Shown here: positions 36,805 through 46,842 of the stretch, piece after piece
Position numbering within the stretch: position 1 is the stretch's first letter
Layout of the letters: the number at the start of each line of letters is the position of its first letter
Assembly: GCA_000755425.1 (NCBI GenBank)
Contig: BBMT01000006.1
Location: 248,001 to 312,000, forward strand
Reading direction: 5' to 3'
DNA from: Vibrio maritimus
GTDB lineage: Bacteria; Pseudomonadota; Gammaproteobacteria; Enterobacterales; Vibrionaceae
DNA: 64,000 bases
Notes under the pieces: generated by a model
The model's input: only the letters and a program-made list of their open reading frames with translations
The model's database searches: none
Told to the model about the DNA's origin: nothing
Translations under genes and position numbers: made by a program

Positions 36805-37731
36805 TTAGTTAATAAGTTGACCCAGTGCTTTCGTATCTTGCTCAACGAACGATGTAAACTCTTCAGCATTCAAGTTATGAATTGTCATTGCACCTTTTTC
36901 CATGAACTCAATAAACTCAGGAGATGTCATTGCTTGGTCAAATGCTTTACCAAGGGTTTCGATGACTTCATCTGGCGTGTTCTTAGGAGCGCCAATACCA
37001 CGCCAAGTACCCGTTTGAACGTCTACACCTTGCTCTTTAAGCGTTGGAACATCAGGAATGTAAGCAATGCGCTCTTCTGACATAACACCTAGCGCTTTAA
37101 GTTGACCAGAGCGCAATTGAGCAATAGCTTCTCCTGGAGTAACCATCGTCACATCAGTATGTTTACCCAGAACCGCTGGGATTGCTTCAGAAGCGCCGTT
37201 GTACGGGATAGCATTTAGCTTAATGCCTTGGTCTTTTTCTAGCGCCATCAGGTAGAAGTTAGGCGCTGCTGTAGATGCGAACTTAACCGCACCATCCGCT
37301 TTCTTCGCCTCAGCGATCAGATCGTTAATGGTGTTATATGGGCTGTCAGCTGAAACGAGTACAACAGCAGGGTCAAGGTTAACCATTCGGATGAGTTTGA
37401 AATCATCAGCCGTATGTTGCATCAATCCCATCTGTGGAAGAGAGGCAATCTCGCGAGTGACAACCGTTAGTGTATAGCCATCTGCACGTTGCTGAGCGCC
37501 AAAACTCATACCAACAGCGCCAGCGCCACCTGTACGGTTCATAACCGCAATGTTCTGTCCAAGAACATCTTTCGCTGAGTTTGCCAATGTACGACCAACG
37601 GCATCGGTACCACCACCCGCACCAAATGGAACAACAAGGCGAATGTTTTTAGCTGGGTAGTCGGCAGCGATTACCGATGTCGAGAGGAGAATACCAGCGG
37701 TAACGAATAGTTTTTTAAGTAAGTTGCTCAT
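36805..37731 (-). CDS. Tripartite tricarboxylate transporter, periplasmic binding protein (TctC/Bug)
   Basis: A 308-residue Bug-family solute receptor. The signal peptide MSNLLKKLFVTAGILLSTSVIA is followed by the family motif YPAKNIRLVVPFGAGGGTDAVGR and VGMSFGAQQRADGYTL. It delivers a carboxylate to TctAB. First of the transporter genes and directly downstream of the 37745 gene. Confidence 0.93.
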   Translation of the reverse strand: MSNLLKKLFVTAGILLSTSVIAADYPAKNIRLVVPFGAGGGTDAVGRTLANSAKDVLGQNIAVMNRTGGAGAVGMSFGAQQRADGYTLTVVTREIASLPQMGLMQHTADDFKLIRMVNLDPAVVLVSADSPYNTINDLIAEAKKADGAVKFASTAAPNFYLMALEKDQGIKLNAIPYNGASEAIPAVLGKHTDVTMVTPGEAIAQLRSGQLKALGVMSEERIAYIPDVPTLKEQGVDVQTGTWRGIGAPKNTPDEVIETLGKAFDQAMTSPEFIEFMEKGAMTIHNLNAEEFTSFVEQDTKALGQLIN

Positions 37732-37744
37732 AGTTTGACCTTAA

Positions 37745-38215
37745 TTATCTATATTGTTGTGTAGGGGTAGTGATTTTAATTGATTGATATTCACTAATAG
37801 TGAGTTGCTCGATTGCTAATGCTATCCAACTGCTAATGAGCATGTCGTACCATTGTTCAACGCCACTGCATGCGACGACGATATCGCCATAAACAAAGGA
37901 GCCATAAAATAAGACGTCACCTTCACGCAGTGACGAAGGGTGAACGGTTTGCTGATGAATATTTGGAGTGTTGTTCCTCCATGCTTGATGGGCTTTTTTT
38001 CTCGCCAACTTATCAAACTCGATTGTCCATTGAGATGGATTGCCTAATGAAGATTCGATCAAAATAGATTCCTCAAAATTGCCTTCCCAAGGCTTAATTG
38101 ATGGATCCATAACGACGATGTGCAGTTCTTTGCGATTAGTACGTTCAAACAATTTTTCAATTGCGGGTTTCACTAACTCGATAGCATCTAATGCGATCTC
38201 TTTATTGCTTTTCAT
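37745..38215 (-). CDS. Hypothetical protein leading the tctCBA operon
   Basis: A 156-residue soluble protein (MKSNKEIALDAIELVKPAIEKLF...). I do not recognise a family with confidence. A C-terminal stretch GDIVVACSGVEQWYDMLISSWIALAIEQL faintly recalls the ligand-binding end of GlcG/HbpS proteins. Its stop is 13 bp before the tctC start, so it is co-transcribed with the transporter and may process or sense its substrate. Confidence 0.65.
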   Translation of the reverse strand: MKSNKEIALDAIELVKPAIEKLFERTNRKELHIVVMDPSIKPWEGNFEESILIESSLGNPSQWTIEFDKLARKKAHQAWRNNTPNIHQQTVHPSSLREGDVLFYGSFVYGDIVVACSGVEQWYDMLISSWIALAIEQLTISEYQSIKITTPTQQYR

Positions 38216-38579
38216 AACACCTCCAATGGCAATGGACTTACTATATTGTATTACAATAATTGCTCGCTACTTGTCGTCAGAGAAAATGATAGAAAGGTCA
38301 CGGTAGATAGGAATTATTTGCAATTAAGATCAATATAATTAATTAAAATAGAGCGTTAAGTGTGATTGGGGATGGTTTTTACAATTCAAAGATAATACGG
38401 TTTTCTCAAGATAATTTGTATTAATAAACTACAATGATGCCTCGGTCTCCTTGGTGTCGATGAGACGGATAGTCGATACTAGCTCTCAAAACCCACAAGT
38501 TGATAAGCAAGGTGCTTGTTTAGCTGGTGTGTTTGTGACAGTCTTTTGAATAGTTATTCATTTTTTAGGCAGGAAGCCC
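38216..38579. other. Divergent promoter region, tct operon / serC-like gene
   Basis: No gene seen. It contains an odd palindrome ATTGTATTACAAT (38245-38257) and a spaced pair TTGTA-N9-TACAA (38416-38434), either of which could be an operator. Otherwise AT-rich with no clear structure. Confidence 0.45.
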
Positions 38580-39694
38580 ATGAAACCCATAATTAAACCA
38601 AGTAATCCCAACTTCTCTTCTGGTCCTTGCAGCAAGCGCCCAGGCTATAAATTGTCGAATCTTGACACAGCATCATTGGGGCGAAGCCACCGCTCGTCTC
38701 TAGCAAAGCCGTTTTAGCCGAATCTATAGATAAGACGAAGGCAATTTTAGGCATTCCTGATGACTATCGTGTTGGTATTGTTGCAGGCTCTGATACAGGT
38801 GCGATGGAAATGGTGATGTGGTCGATGCTAGGTGCACGTCCAGTCGATGTTTTCCACTGGGAATCATTTGGTTCTGGTTGGTTAACTGATATCACAAAGC
38901 AGCTGAAGTTAGATGATGTGAACAGCTATCTGGCCGATTACGGGGAGTTGCCAGATTTATCTTTAGCTAATCCAAGCCATGACGCTGTGTTTACTTGGAA
39001 CGGTACTACGTCTGGCGTAAAAGTACCTAACGGTGATTGGATTAGTGAAGAGCGCGAAGGTTTGACGATTTGTGATGCAACGTCAGCGGTATTTGCAATG
39101 CCAATGCCTTGGGAAAAACTCGATGTTGTGACCTACAGCTGGCAGAAAGTGTTAGGTGGAGAGGGCGGTCACGGCGTGATTGTGTTGAGTCCAAAAGCGG
39201 TCGAACGCCTTGAGAGCTATACGCCTTCATGGCCTTTGCCAAAGATCTTCCGCATGACGAAAGGCGGCAAGTTAATCGAAGGCATTTTCAAAGGTGCCAC
39301 TATTAATACGCCTTCTATGCTGTGTGTTGTGGATTACATCGATGCGCTAGATTGGGTCGATGGTATAGGTGGTGTAGACGCGGCAATTGAGAAGTCTCAG
39401 GCCAACCTAGCAGTATTGACTAACTTTGTTGAATCTCGAGATTGGATTCAGTTCTTAGCGAAAAATCCAGATCAGCGCTCCAACACAAGCGTGTGTTTGA
39501 CACTAGATGCAACAGAGGAACAGGTGAAGGCATTGATTAAGCTGCTTGATGAAGAGCAAGTCGCGTATGACATTGGCGCGTATCGTGATGCACCGGCCGG
39601 CTTAAGGATTTGGGCGGGTGCCACGGTCGAGGCTGCGGATATTGAAGCATTGCTGCCTTGGTTGGATTGGGCTTACGCAGAAGTCACTAAATAA
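38580..39694 (+). CDS. serC: Phosphoserine aminotransferase (frameshift)
   Basis: PLP enzyme converting 3-phosphohydroxypyruvate and glutamate to phosphoserine. About 372 residues, the longer type common in alphaproteobacteria (start [18 protein letters not shown]). The frame breaks near 38713 ([13 protein letters not shown], one G lost). The PLP lysine is in [16 protein letters not shown]. The ATG at 38580 follows GCAGGAAG. It pairs with the dehydrogenase at 39819. It may be a second copy for a special route; that is inference. Confidence 0.85.
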
Positions 39695-39697
39695 AGA

Positions 39698-39728
39698 ACA
39701 AAGCACCTGCTTATCAGGTGCTTTGTTG
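39698..39728 (+). terminator. Hairpin after serC-like gene
   Basis: A 12-bp stem ACAAAGCACCTG/CAGGTGCTTTGT with a 5-nt loop; the following T content is low. Confidence 0.6.
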
Positions 39729-39818
39729 TCTCTGGCACAACATAAAAATGCCAGCATTGGGACGAGTAAAGTGCACTGATGGGTAGAAAAGGATTTTCAA
39801 CTTAAAGTGGAACCAATA

Positions 39819-40987
39819 ATGAAACAAATTAAGACCTACAACGCGATTGCTAACAAAGGACTGGATAAGTTTTCTCGTGATAATTACGAAGTATCGAGCG
39901 AGTTTAGTGCGCCAGACGCGATTCTATTAAGAAGCCAAAAACTGCATGATGAACCGATAGCGTCCAGTGTTAAAGCCATAGCGCGCTGCGGGGCTGGGGT
40001 GAATAACATTCCGATTCAGGCTTGCACCGAAAATGGCATTGTGGTGTTTAACACGCCGGGTGCGAATGCGAATGCCGTTAAAGAATTAGTATTAACTGGC
40101 TTGCTGCTCTCTGCGCGTGATGTTTGCGGCGGCATGCAGTACTCTCAATCTCTCACCGAACTGTCTGATGCTACGGCGATGGATAAGCTGTTAGAAAAAG
40201 AGAAAAAACGCTTCTCTGGTTCTGAGATCAAAGGTAAAACGCTTGGTGTTATTGGCTAGGTGCAATAGGAGCATCAGTCGCGAATACGGCGATTGATTTA
40301 GGCATGGAAGTCATTGGGTTTGACTCTGCGTTGAGTGTAGAAGCAGCGTGGCGTTTATCAAGCCGTATTCAACGTGCTGAAAACTTGCAATCACTGATCA
40401 GCAAATGTGATTTTGTCACCGTACATGTTCCTGCGCTCCCTGCCACTATCGGATTGATTAGCAGTGAGTTACTGGCTTCGGCCAAACCAGGCCTAGTGCT
40501 ACTGAATTTTGCCCGCAAAGAGATCGTCGATACTGATGCGGTCATTACCGCGCTTGAAAACGGTCAAGTGGGGCAGTATGTGACCGATTTTCCAACACCA
40601 TCTTTGATTGGGCGAGAAGGCGTCATTCTGATGCCGCACATTGGCGCCTCAACGGCAGAAGCGGAAGAAAACTGCGCTGTGATGGGTGCGATGCAGCTCA
40701 TTGATTTTTTGGAGAACGGTAACATTAGCAACTCAGTCAACTTTCCCCAGATTACCCTAGAGCGAGCCGAGGGCTACAGGATCACATTTGCCAACGACAA
40801 TGTCCCTAAGGTGCTAGGTACGGTGCTCTCTCTATTGGCCGATCTTAATATCAACGTGTTGGATATGCTCAACAAGAGCCGTGACGAAGTGGCTTATACC
40901 ATTTTGGATATAGAGAATCAGCCGACAGATGAGTTGTTATCGGCGATCAGTGGTGTCGAGCATGTGTTTAATGTAAGAGCACTATAG
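39819..40987 (+). CDS. serA: D-3-phosphoglycerate dehydrogenase with ACT domain (frameshift)
   Basis: Oxidises 3-phosphoglycerate to phosphohydroxypyruvate with NAD. About 390 residues. The catalytic domain has IARCGAGVNNIPIQACTENGIVVFNTPGANANAVKEL. One base is lost near 40257, inside the Rossmann motif (GVIGL/GAIGASVAN). Catalytic motifs NFARKEIVD and MPHIGASTAEAEENCA follow, then an ACT domain (VLGTVLSLLADLNINVLDMLNKSR). Hairpin at 39698 separates it from serC, but the two probably form one pathway. Confidence 0.87.
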
Positions 40988-41144
40988 ATATTCGTTACCG
41001 TAAGTAAATTTGACGCCCAGCGTTACATTGTTGTGACGCAGGGCGTTAATGAGAAGGGATTTAATTATATAATTTTGTTATTATTTCCCCATCAAAGGAT
41101 GTACATAACTCTATGGATGGCACACTCAACAAATAGGTGTTGCT

Positions 41145-41642
41145 ATGCAAACGTATCAAATCGGTTCTTCTCTCGTTGGCTCTTCTTTTTCCGATCAATT
41201 GGAGGCATCTCGCACTTCAATGATGGCCAACGCGCTTTCTCTCCCTACGTCTGTGTCCGTTGTCGGTGAGCCAATGAATGCTCATAGCGTGGTGGTGTTC
41301 TCTTCTCAAGCCTCATTGCACGAACTGGAAATGTTCGCGGCAATTAAGCGTGAGTTTTGTGAGTCTTACTCGTTTTTGGATGTGTACTGCGATGCCACGA
41401 TTGCTGACTTGAGTGTATCTCGTCAATCAGCGGTAAGTACTCTACCAATGGATGTGAATGCATCGCACTGTGAAACAGCACAGCAAGTTTTAGAGCGCTC
41501 AATTGGCCGTAATGTGGTTGTCGTTGCTAGTGATAGCAATATTGATTTATGCGTTAAAGCCTGTGAGCTAGAAGGGCTTAACGTCGTAAGTACTGTTGCT
41601 TTGTGCACTAAGCGCCCAGATCTGTTGGCTCTGCAGTCATAA
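41145..41642 (+). CDS. Hypothetical protein upstream of RsbU-like gene
   Basis: A 165-residue soluble protein with no family I recognise. Ser/Val-rich, no signal peptide; two alternating beta/alpha stretches (AHSVVVFSSQASLHELEMFAAIK and GRNVVVVASDSNIDLCVKACELEGLNVV) suggest a small Rossmann-like or receiver-like fold. A terminator follows, so it is a separate transcript from rsbU. Confidence 0.6.
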   Translation: MQTYQIGSSLVGSSFSDQLEASRTSMMANALSLPTSVSVVGEPMNAHSVVVFSSQASLHELEMFAAIKREFCESYSFLDVYCDATIADLSVSRQSAVSTLPMDVNASHCETAQQVLERSIGRNVVVVASDSNIDLCVKACELEGLNVVSTVALCTKRPDLLALQS

Positions 41643-41676
41643 CATCGCTCTAGCCGCAGCTAACATATTGGATAGT

Positions 41677-41712
41677 AACAACATCATGATTCATTCATGG
41701 TGTTGTTTTTTT
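41677..41712 (+). terminator. Terminator after 41145 gene
   Basis: A 13-bp stem AACAACATCATGA/TCATGGTGTTGTT (one G-T pair) followed by a T-run. Confidence 0.88.
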
Positions 41713-41791
41713 ATTTGAGCCAACTATTCTTGAAATAACAGCCCTTTAAAACTTAGGTGGCGTTATTTCAACGAGCCGTACTCTCCCTTCT

Positions 41792-42996
41792 TTGCGAAAG
41801 TATTCGATTCTGCTGGTCGAAGACGATGCTGTCATGCGCGCAAGGTTGCGTTTGTTACTCGAAAAACGTGGCTATGAGATTCTGGTGGCGTGTGATGGTA
41901 TAGAGGCGCTATCTCTGCTTGAAAAACATGAGCATATTCAGTTTGTGCTCAGTGACTGGGTGATGCCCAATATGGACGGCGTCGAACTCTGCCAGTCAGT
42001 GAAGTCCAACGACTACAATCGCTATCTGTTTTTCGTATTACTCTCCTCTCAAGACGACCATAAGTCGATAACGCTTGGTATTAACGCTGGAGCTGATGAT
42101 TTCGTTGCCAAAAATACGCCAGTAGATGAACTTGATGCACGGATTAAAGCGGGATTTCGAACGCTTGATTTGCATAATCAGTTGGTTGAGAAAAACCATG
42201 CCCTCAATACGGCCTACGCACAAATTAATAGCGACCTCATGGTTGCGAGTGATTTGATTGGTAAACTGCTGCCCATCAAAAGGTCGTTTTCTGATATCGA
42301 ACTTGCGTATGTTCACCAACCATCAGCGGCGATTGGTGGTGATATGTTGGGTTGTATAGAGTTTGATGACCGTTATATCGCTTTTTACATTTTTGATGTT
42401 TCTGGGCACGGCGTCGCATCGGCGCTGCTTTCTTTCTCTATTCACCACACCTTAAATACTTTACAGGGCGATTCGGCGACCATGTACACGGATCGACAAG
42501 GAAAACGTCAAGTTAGGAAGGCGTGTGACGTTTTGGCATCCCTCAATAGAACGTACACCATCAATGACAACCATGGCTTGTACGCTACTATGGTTTACGC
42601 GGTGCTCGATAAAAAAACCGGTGAGCTAGATGTTGCCTTTGCAGGTCATCCGCCATTAATTAAAGTGGAGGCGTCGTCAGGCTCGATTGAGAGGATAGGA
42701 GAGAGTGGGTTTGTGATTGGTATGTTTGACTTTGCTACGTATGAGTCGACTTCTCTGGTCTTAGAGCAGGGTGATGAAGTTTGGTTTTATACCGATGGTA
42801 TCACTGAAGCGCAGTTGGGTGATGAGATGCTTGGAGAAGAAGCGTTGGAAAACTTGATTGCCTCTACCCGTGGAGAGGTAATGCAGGACAAACCATCATT
42901 GGTAATAGAGCGGGTAAAACGATGATAGGAAGTGAAGAGTTCGACGATGATGTAAGTTTGTTGGCCGTGCGTCGAAGTGGGGAAGGTAATGTCTAG
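41792..42996 (+). CDS. Response regulator with PP2C/SpoIIE phosphatase domain, RsbU-like (frameshift)
   Basis: About 402 residues. The receiver domain (SILLVEDDAVMRARL, acceptor Asp in FVLSDWVMPNMDG) is joined by a coiled linker to a SpoIIE-type PP2C phosphatase (GGDMLGCIEFDDRYIAFYIFDVSGHGVASALLS, VWFYTDGITEA). One base is lost near 42919; the true end MIGSEEFDDDVSLLAVRRSG supplies the last metal-binding Asp pair. The start is uncertain: TTG at 41792 lacks a good RBS. It probably dephosphorylates an STAS anti-anti-sigma protein, paired with the kinase downstream. Confidence 0.85.
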
Positions 42997-43432
42997 ATTT
43001 CTTAGGAAGTTTGAATCATCGACTGACGCGTCAAGAGAGATTGCCGCCGCGCTAATGGAGTTCTGGGGGCAGCGAGGTATTCAAACGCCGGTTATTCACG
43101 ATCTTGAACTGTGTGTGGTTGAACTGGCAAACAACGTCTACGAGCATGGCTATCAAGAAAAAGACGGTAAAGTCATTGAGGTAGGCTGCAGTGTGGAAGC
43201 CAAACAAGTAGAAATAACAATCAACCACAAAGGCCTATCCTTGGCATCTGATTTCATGAATGAGATGCTGAGTGCACCACTTGAAGAGTTTGATTTAGAT
43301 GATCCGCTAAGTTGGGCTACTTCGGGGCGAGGCTTCTACATTCTCAATGCGTTGATGGATGACGTCTCTGTTAGTGAAAACAATGGGGTGACTAGCTTTA
43401 GGCTTATTAAACTTCTTCCCTCGCTTCCATAG
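42989..43432 (+). CDS. Anti-sigma factor-like serine kinase (RsbW-type GHKL ATPase)
   Basis: A 147-residue HATPase_c protein. The N box LELCVVELANNVYEHGY and G1-like DDPLSWATSGRGFYILNALMDDV fit the RsbW/SpoIIAB fold. It overlaps the end of the RsbU-like gene by 8 bp. Together they form a partner-switching module: phosphatase and kinase act in opposite directions on an STAS protein, which is not in the window. Confidence 0.85.
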   Translation: MSRFLRKFESSTDASREIAAALMEFWGQRGIQTPVIHDLELCVVELANNVYEHGYQEKDGKVIEVGCSVEAKQVEITINHKGLSLASDFMNEMLSAPLEEFDLDDPLSWATSGRGFYILNALMDDVSVSENNGVTSFRLIKLLPSLP

Positions 43433-43620
43433 TTTATGAAATTACGATTGTTATTTTGTACGCATTGGTTAAAATGGCCGCTTGCTTTGGATGGTGCATC
43501 CGTATTTGCATCAAAAAAGGCAACCATTCATATGAAAACGCGGCAATTATGATCAACTCAATTGCCAGACAATAAAGCATGTCTTGCTTGGTGTGCAAGA
43601 CCACTGTAATAGGACTTTAT

Positions 43621-45543
43621 ATGCCTGTAATTACTCTTCCTGACGGTAGCCAACGTCAATTTGATAACCCAGCATCCACTATGGATGTCGCTCTATCTAT
43701 CGGCCCTGGTCTTGCGAAAGCAACCATCGCTGGTCGTGTAGATGGTGAGCGTGTTGATGCGTGCGATCTGATCGAAAATGACGCAAGCTTAGAAATCATC
43801 ACAGTAAAAGACGAAGATGGTCTTGAGATCGTTCGTCACTCATGTGCTCACTTGCTTGGTCACGCGATTAAGCAGCTTTATCCAGACGTCAAAATGGCGA
43901 TCGGTCCAACGATCGACAGCGGTTTCTACTATGACGTTGATTTAGACCAGTCTCTAACAATGGAAGACGTGGAAAAAATCGAAAAGCGCATGAAAGAGCT
44001 AGCAAAAACCAAGTATCAAGTTATCAAGAAAAAGGTTAGCTGGCAGGAAGCGCGCGACACATTCGAAAGTCGCGGCGAAACTTACAAGATGGAAATCCTT
44101 GACGAGAACGTTTCTAAAGACGACCGTCCAGGCCTATACCATCATGAAGAATACATCGATATGTGTCGTGGCCCACACGTGCCAAACATGAGCTTCTGTC
44201 AGCACTTTAAACTGCTGAACGTTGCTGGCGCATATTGGCGTGGCAACAGTGACAACAAGATGCTTCAACGTATCTACGGCACTGCGTTCCACGATAAGAA
44301 AGCTCTTAAGGCGCACCTAACTCGCCTAGAAGAAGCAGCAAAGCGTGACCACCGTAAAATTGGTAAGCAGTTGGATCTATTCCACATGCAGCAAGAAGCA
44401 CCAGGTATGGTGTTCTGGCACCACAACGGTTGGTCTGTATTCCGTGACCTAGAAGTATTCATTCGTGAAAACTGACTGAATACGATTACCAAGAAGTAAA
44501 AGGTCCACTAATGATGGATCGCGTTCTATGGGAACGTTCTGGTCACTGGGACAAGTACGCTGATGCGATGTTCACTACCTCTTCTGAGAACCGTGAATAC
44601 GCAATTAAGCCAATGAACTGTCCAGGTCACGTACAGATCTTTAACCAAGGTCTAAAATCGTACCGTGATCTACCGCTACGTATGGCTGAGTTTGGCTCAT
44701 GTCACCGTAACGAACCATCAGGTGCACTACACGGCATTATGCGTGTACGTGGTTTTACTCAGGATGATGCTCACATCTTCTGTACTGAAAGCCAAATTCA
44801 AGACGAAGTAACGTCTTGCATCAAGATGGTTTACGATACGTACAACACGTTCGGTTTTGATAACATCGTTGTGAAACTGTCAACTCGCCCTGAAAAGCGT
44901 GTTGGTAGCGATGAAATCTGGGATCGCTCTGAAGAAGCACTTAAACAGTCTCTTGAAGCAATGGAAATTCCATACGAGATTCAAGAAGGCGAGGGTGCGT
45001 TCTACGGTCCTAAGATTGAATTCACTCTATATGACTGCTTAGATCGTGCATGGCAATGTGGTACAGTTCAGCTAGACTTCAACCTACCGGGTCGTCTAGG
45101 TGCAACTTACGTAGATGAAAACAACGAACGTCAAGTTCCTGTATGATTCACCGTGCAATCCTAGGCTCTCTTGAGCGTTTCATCGGTATTCTTATCGAAG
45201 AATACGCTGCTTCTTCCCAACGTGGTTGTCGCCAGAACAGGCTGTTATCATGAATATCACGGACAAACAGTCTGATTATGTTCAAGAAGTAACACAAAAA
45301 CTGCAAAAAAGTGGAATTAGAGCCAAAGCGGACTTGAGAAATGAGAAGATTGGCTTTAAAATCCGCGAACATACTTTGAAGCGTATCCCGTACATGCTTG
45401 TTTGTGGCGACCAAGAAATGGAAGCTGGCGAAATCGCAGTACGTACACGCAAAGGTAAAGACCTCGGCAAATTTAAAGTGGATGACCTCATTTCATACAT
45501 CCAAGACGAGGTTTCAAGCCGTAAGCTCAATCTGGAGGAATAA
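43621..45543 (+). CDS. thrS: Threonyl-tRNA synthetase (three frameshifts)
   Basis: Charges tRNA-Thr. About 642 residues. TGS domain ([19 protein letters not shown]), editing domain ([16 protein letters not shown]), class II core with zinc ligands in [10 protein letters not shown] and [16 protein letters not shown], and the C-terminal anticodon-binding domain are all present. Single bases are lost near 44476 ([14 protein letters not shown]), 45144 ([12 protein letters not shown]) and 45210 ([14 protein letters not shown]). Since the gene is essential, these are sequence errors. RBS TAGGAC precedes ATG 43621. First of thrS-infC-rpmI-rplT. Confidence 0.96.
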
Positions 45544-45546
45544 GCT

Positions 45547-46096
45547 ATTAAAGGCGGAAGACGTGGCCAACAACCGGCCAAACAAAACCAGCACCGTTTA
45601 AACGGTGAAATTCGTGGCGTTCGTGAAGTTCGTCTAACAGGTGCAGATGGTGAATCTGTTGGTGTTGTTTCTATTCAAGAAGCACTAGATGCAGCTGCAG
45701 AAGCTGGTATGGATCTCGTAGAGATCAGCTAACGCCGAGCCACCAGTTTGTCGTGTGATGGACTATGGTAAGTTCCTCTTCGAGAAGAGCAAAGCTGCGA
45801 AAGAGCAGAAGAAGAAGCAAAAGCAGATCCAGATTAAGGAAGTAAAATTCCGTCCTGGAACTGATATTGGAGACTATCAGGTAAAACTACGCAACCTGAC
45901 GCGTTTCCTAGAAGACGGCAACAAAGTGAAGGTAACAATTCGCTTCCGTGGCCGCGAAATGGCTCACCAAGACATTGGTGTCGACGTTCTTAATCGTCTG
46001 AAAGAAGATACTGTAGATTTAGCTGTAGTAGAGTCTTTCCCGACTAAGATCGAAGGCCGCCAAATGATCATGGTATTGGCCCCTAAGAAGAAGTAA
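45547..46096 (+). CDS. infC: Translation initiation factor IF-3, AUU start (two-base gap)
   Basis: Binds the 30S subunit and checks initiator tRNA and start codon. It begins at ATT (45547), 4 bp after thrS, behind GGAGGA: (I)[23 protein letters not shown]. The rare ATT start is the known basis of IF-3 autoregulation. A CC is missing after EIS near 45733; restoring it gives [23 protein letters not shown]. The C-terminal domain is intact. Essential gene, so the gap is an error. Confidence 0.95.
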
Positions 46097-46116
46097 TTAA
46101 CGGCTTTACAAGTAAG

Positions 46117-46150
46117 AAAACCTAGCCGTTCTCGAATGGCTAGGTTTTGT
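46117..46150 (+). terminator. Hairpin between infC and rpmI
   Basis: An 11-bp stem AAAACCTAGCC/GGCTAGGTTTT. It may be a partial terminator or attenuator in the rpmI leader, the region where L20 controls its own operon in enterobacteria. Confidence 0.65.
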
Positions 46151-46200
46151 TCGCCCTAATTACTATTGTTTAACAACTCAACAATGCGGAGTTATTCATC

Positions 46201-46395
46201 ATGCCTAAGATGAAAACCAACAAAGGTGCTGCTAAGCGTTTTAAGAAAACTGCTGGTGGTATTAAATTTAAGCACGCTACAAAACGTCACATTCTGACTA
46301 AGCGTACTACTAAGAACAAGCGTCAGCTACGTCCAAATGCAATTCTTCCTAAGTGTGAAGTTGCTGCAGTTGTTCGTATGATGCCATACGCTTAA
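46201..46395 (+). CDS. rpmI: Ribosomal protein L35
   Basis: An intact 64-residue basic protein of the 50S subunit ([20 protein letters not shown]). Second gene after infC. Confidence 0.98.
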   Translation: MPKMKTNKGAAKRFKKTAGGIKFKHATKRHILTKRTTKNKRQLRPNAILPKCEVAAVVRMMPYA

Positions 46396-46436
46396 TTCTT
46401 TTTAGTTTATCAATCGTTTAGTTTAGGAGAGACATA

Positions 46437-46790
46437 ATGCCTCGCGTAAAACGTGGTGTACAAGCTCGTGCACGTCATAAGAAAGTTCTAAAACAAGCTA
46501 AAGGTTACTACGGTGCACGTTCACGTGTTTACCGCGTAGCTTTCCAAGCAGTTACTAAAGCTGGTCAATACGCTTACCGTGACCGTCGCAACAAGAAACG
46601 TCAATTCCGTCAACTGTGGATTGCACGTATCAACGCGGCATCTCGTCAAAATGGTCTATCTTACAGCCGTTTCATCAACGGTCTTAAGAAAGCATCTATC
46701 GAGATCGACCGTAAGATCCTTGCTGACATCGCGGTATTCGACAAAGCTGCATTCGCAGTTCTAGTTGAAAAAGCGAAAGCTGCTCTTTAA
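46437..46790 (+). CDS. rplT: Ribosomal protein L20
   Basis: An intact 117-residue 50S assembly protein ([20 protein letters not shown]). RBS AGGAGAG. It is also the likely repressor of its own operon. Its 3' side borders the integron, as in other vibrios. Confidence 0.98.
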   Translation: MPRVKRGVQARARHKKVLKQAKGYYGARSRVYRVAFQAVTKAGQYAYRDRRNKKRQFRQLWIARINAASRQNGLSYSRFINGLKKASIEIDRKILADIAVFDKAAFAVLVEKAKAAL

Positions 46791-46810
46791 TTAGCAGTTT
46801 AGGTCTATGT

Positions 46811-46838
46811 AAAAGGAGAGCGTAAGCTCTCCTTTTTT
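46811..46838 (+). terminator. Terminator after rplT
   Basis: An 11-bp stem AAAAGGAGAGC/GCTCTCCTTTT with loop GTAA and T-run. It lies between the convergent rplT and intI. Confidence 0.9.
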
Positions 46839-46842
46839 GTAC

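Noticed and set aside
38245..38257. ATTGTATTACAAT as another copy of the TTGTATACAA box
   Set aside because: The spacing between half-sites is one base longer and the flanking genes are unrelated to purine use, so it is not counted in that set.
43621..46096. thrS and infC as pseudogenes
   Set aside because: Both are essential and otherwise fully conserved; the breaks are best explained by missing bases in the sequence.
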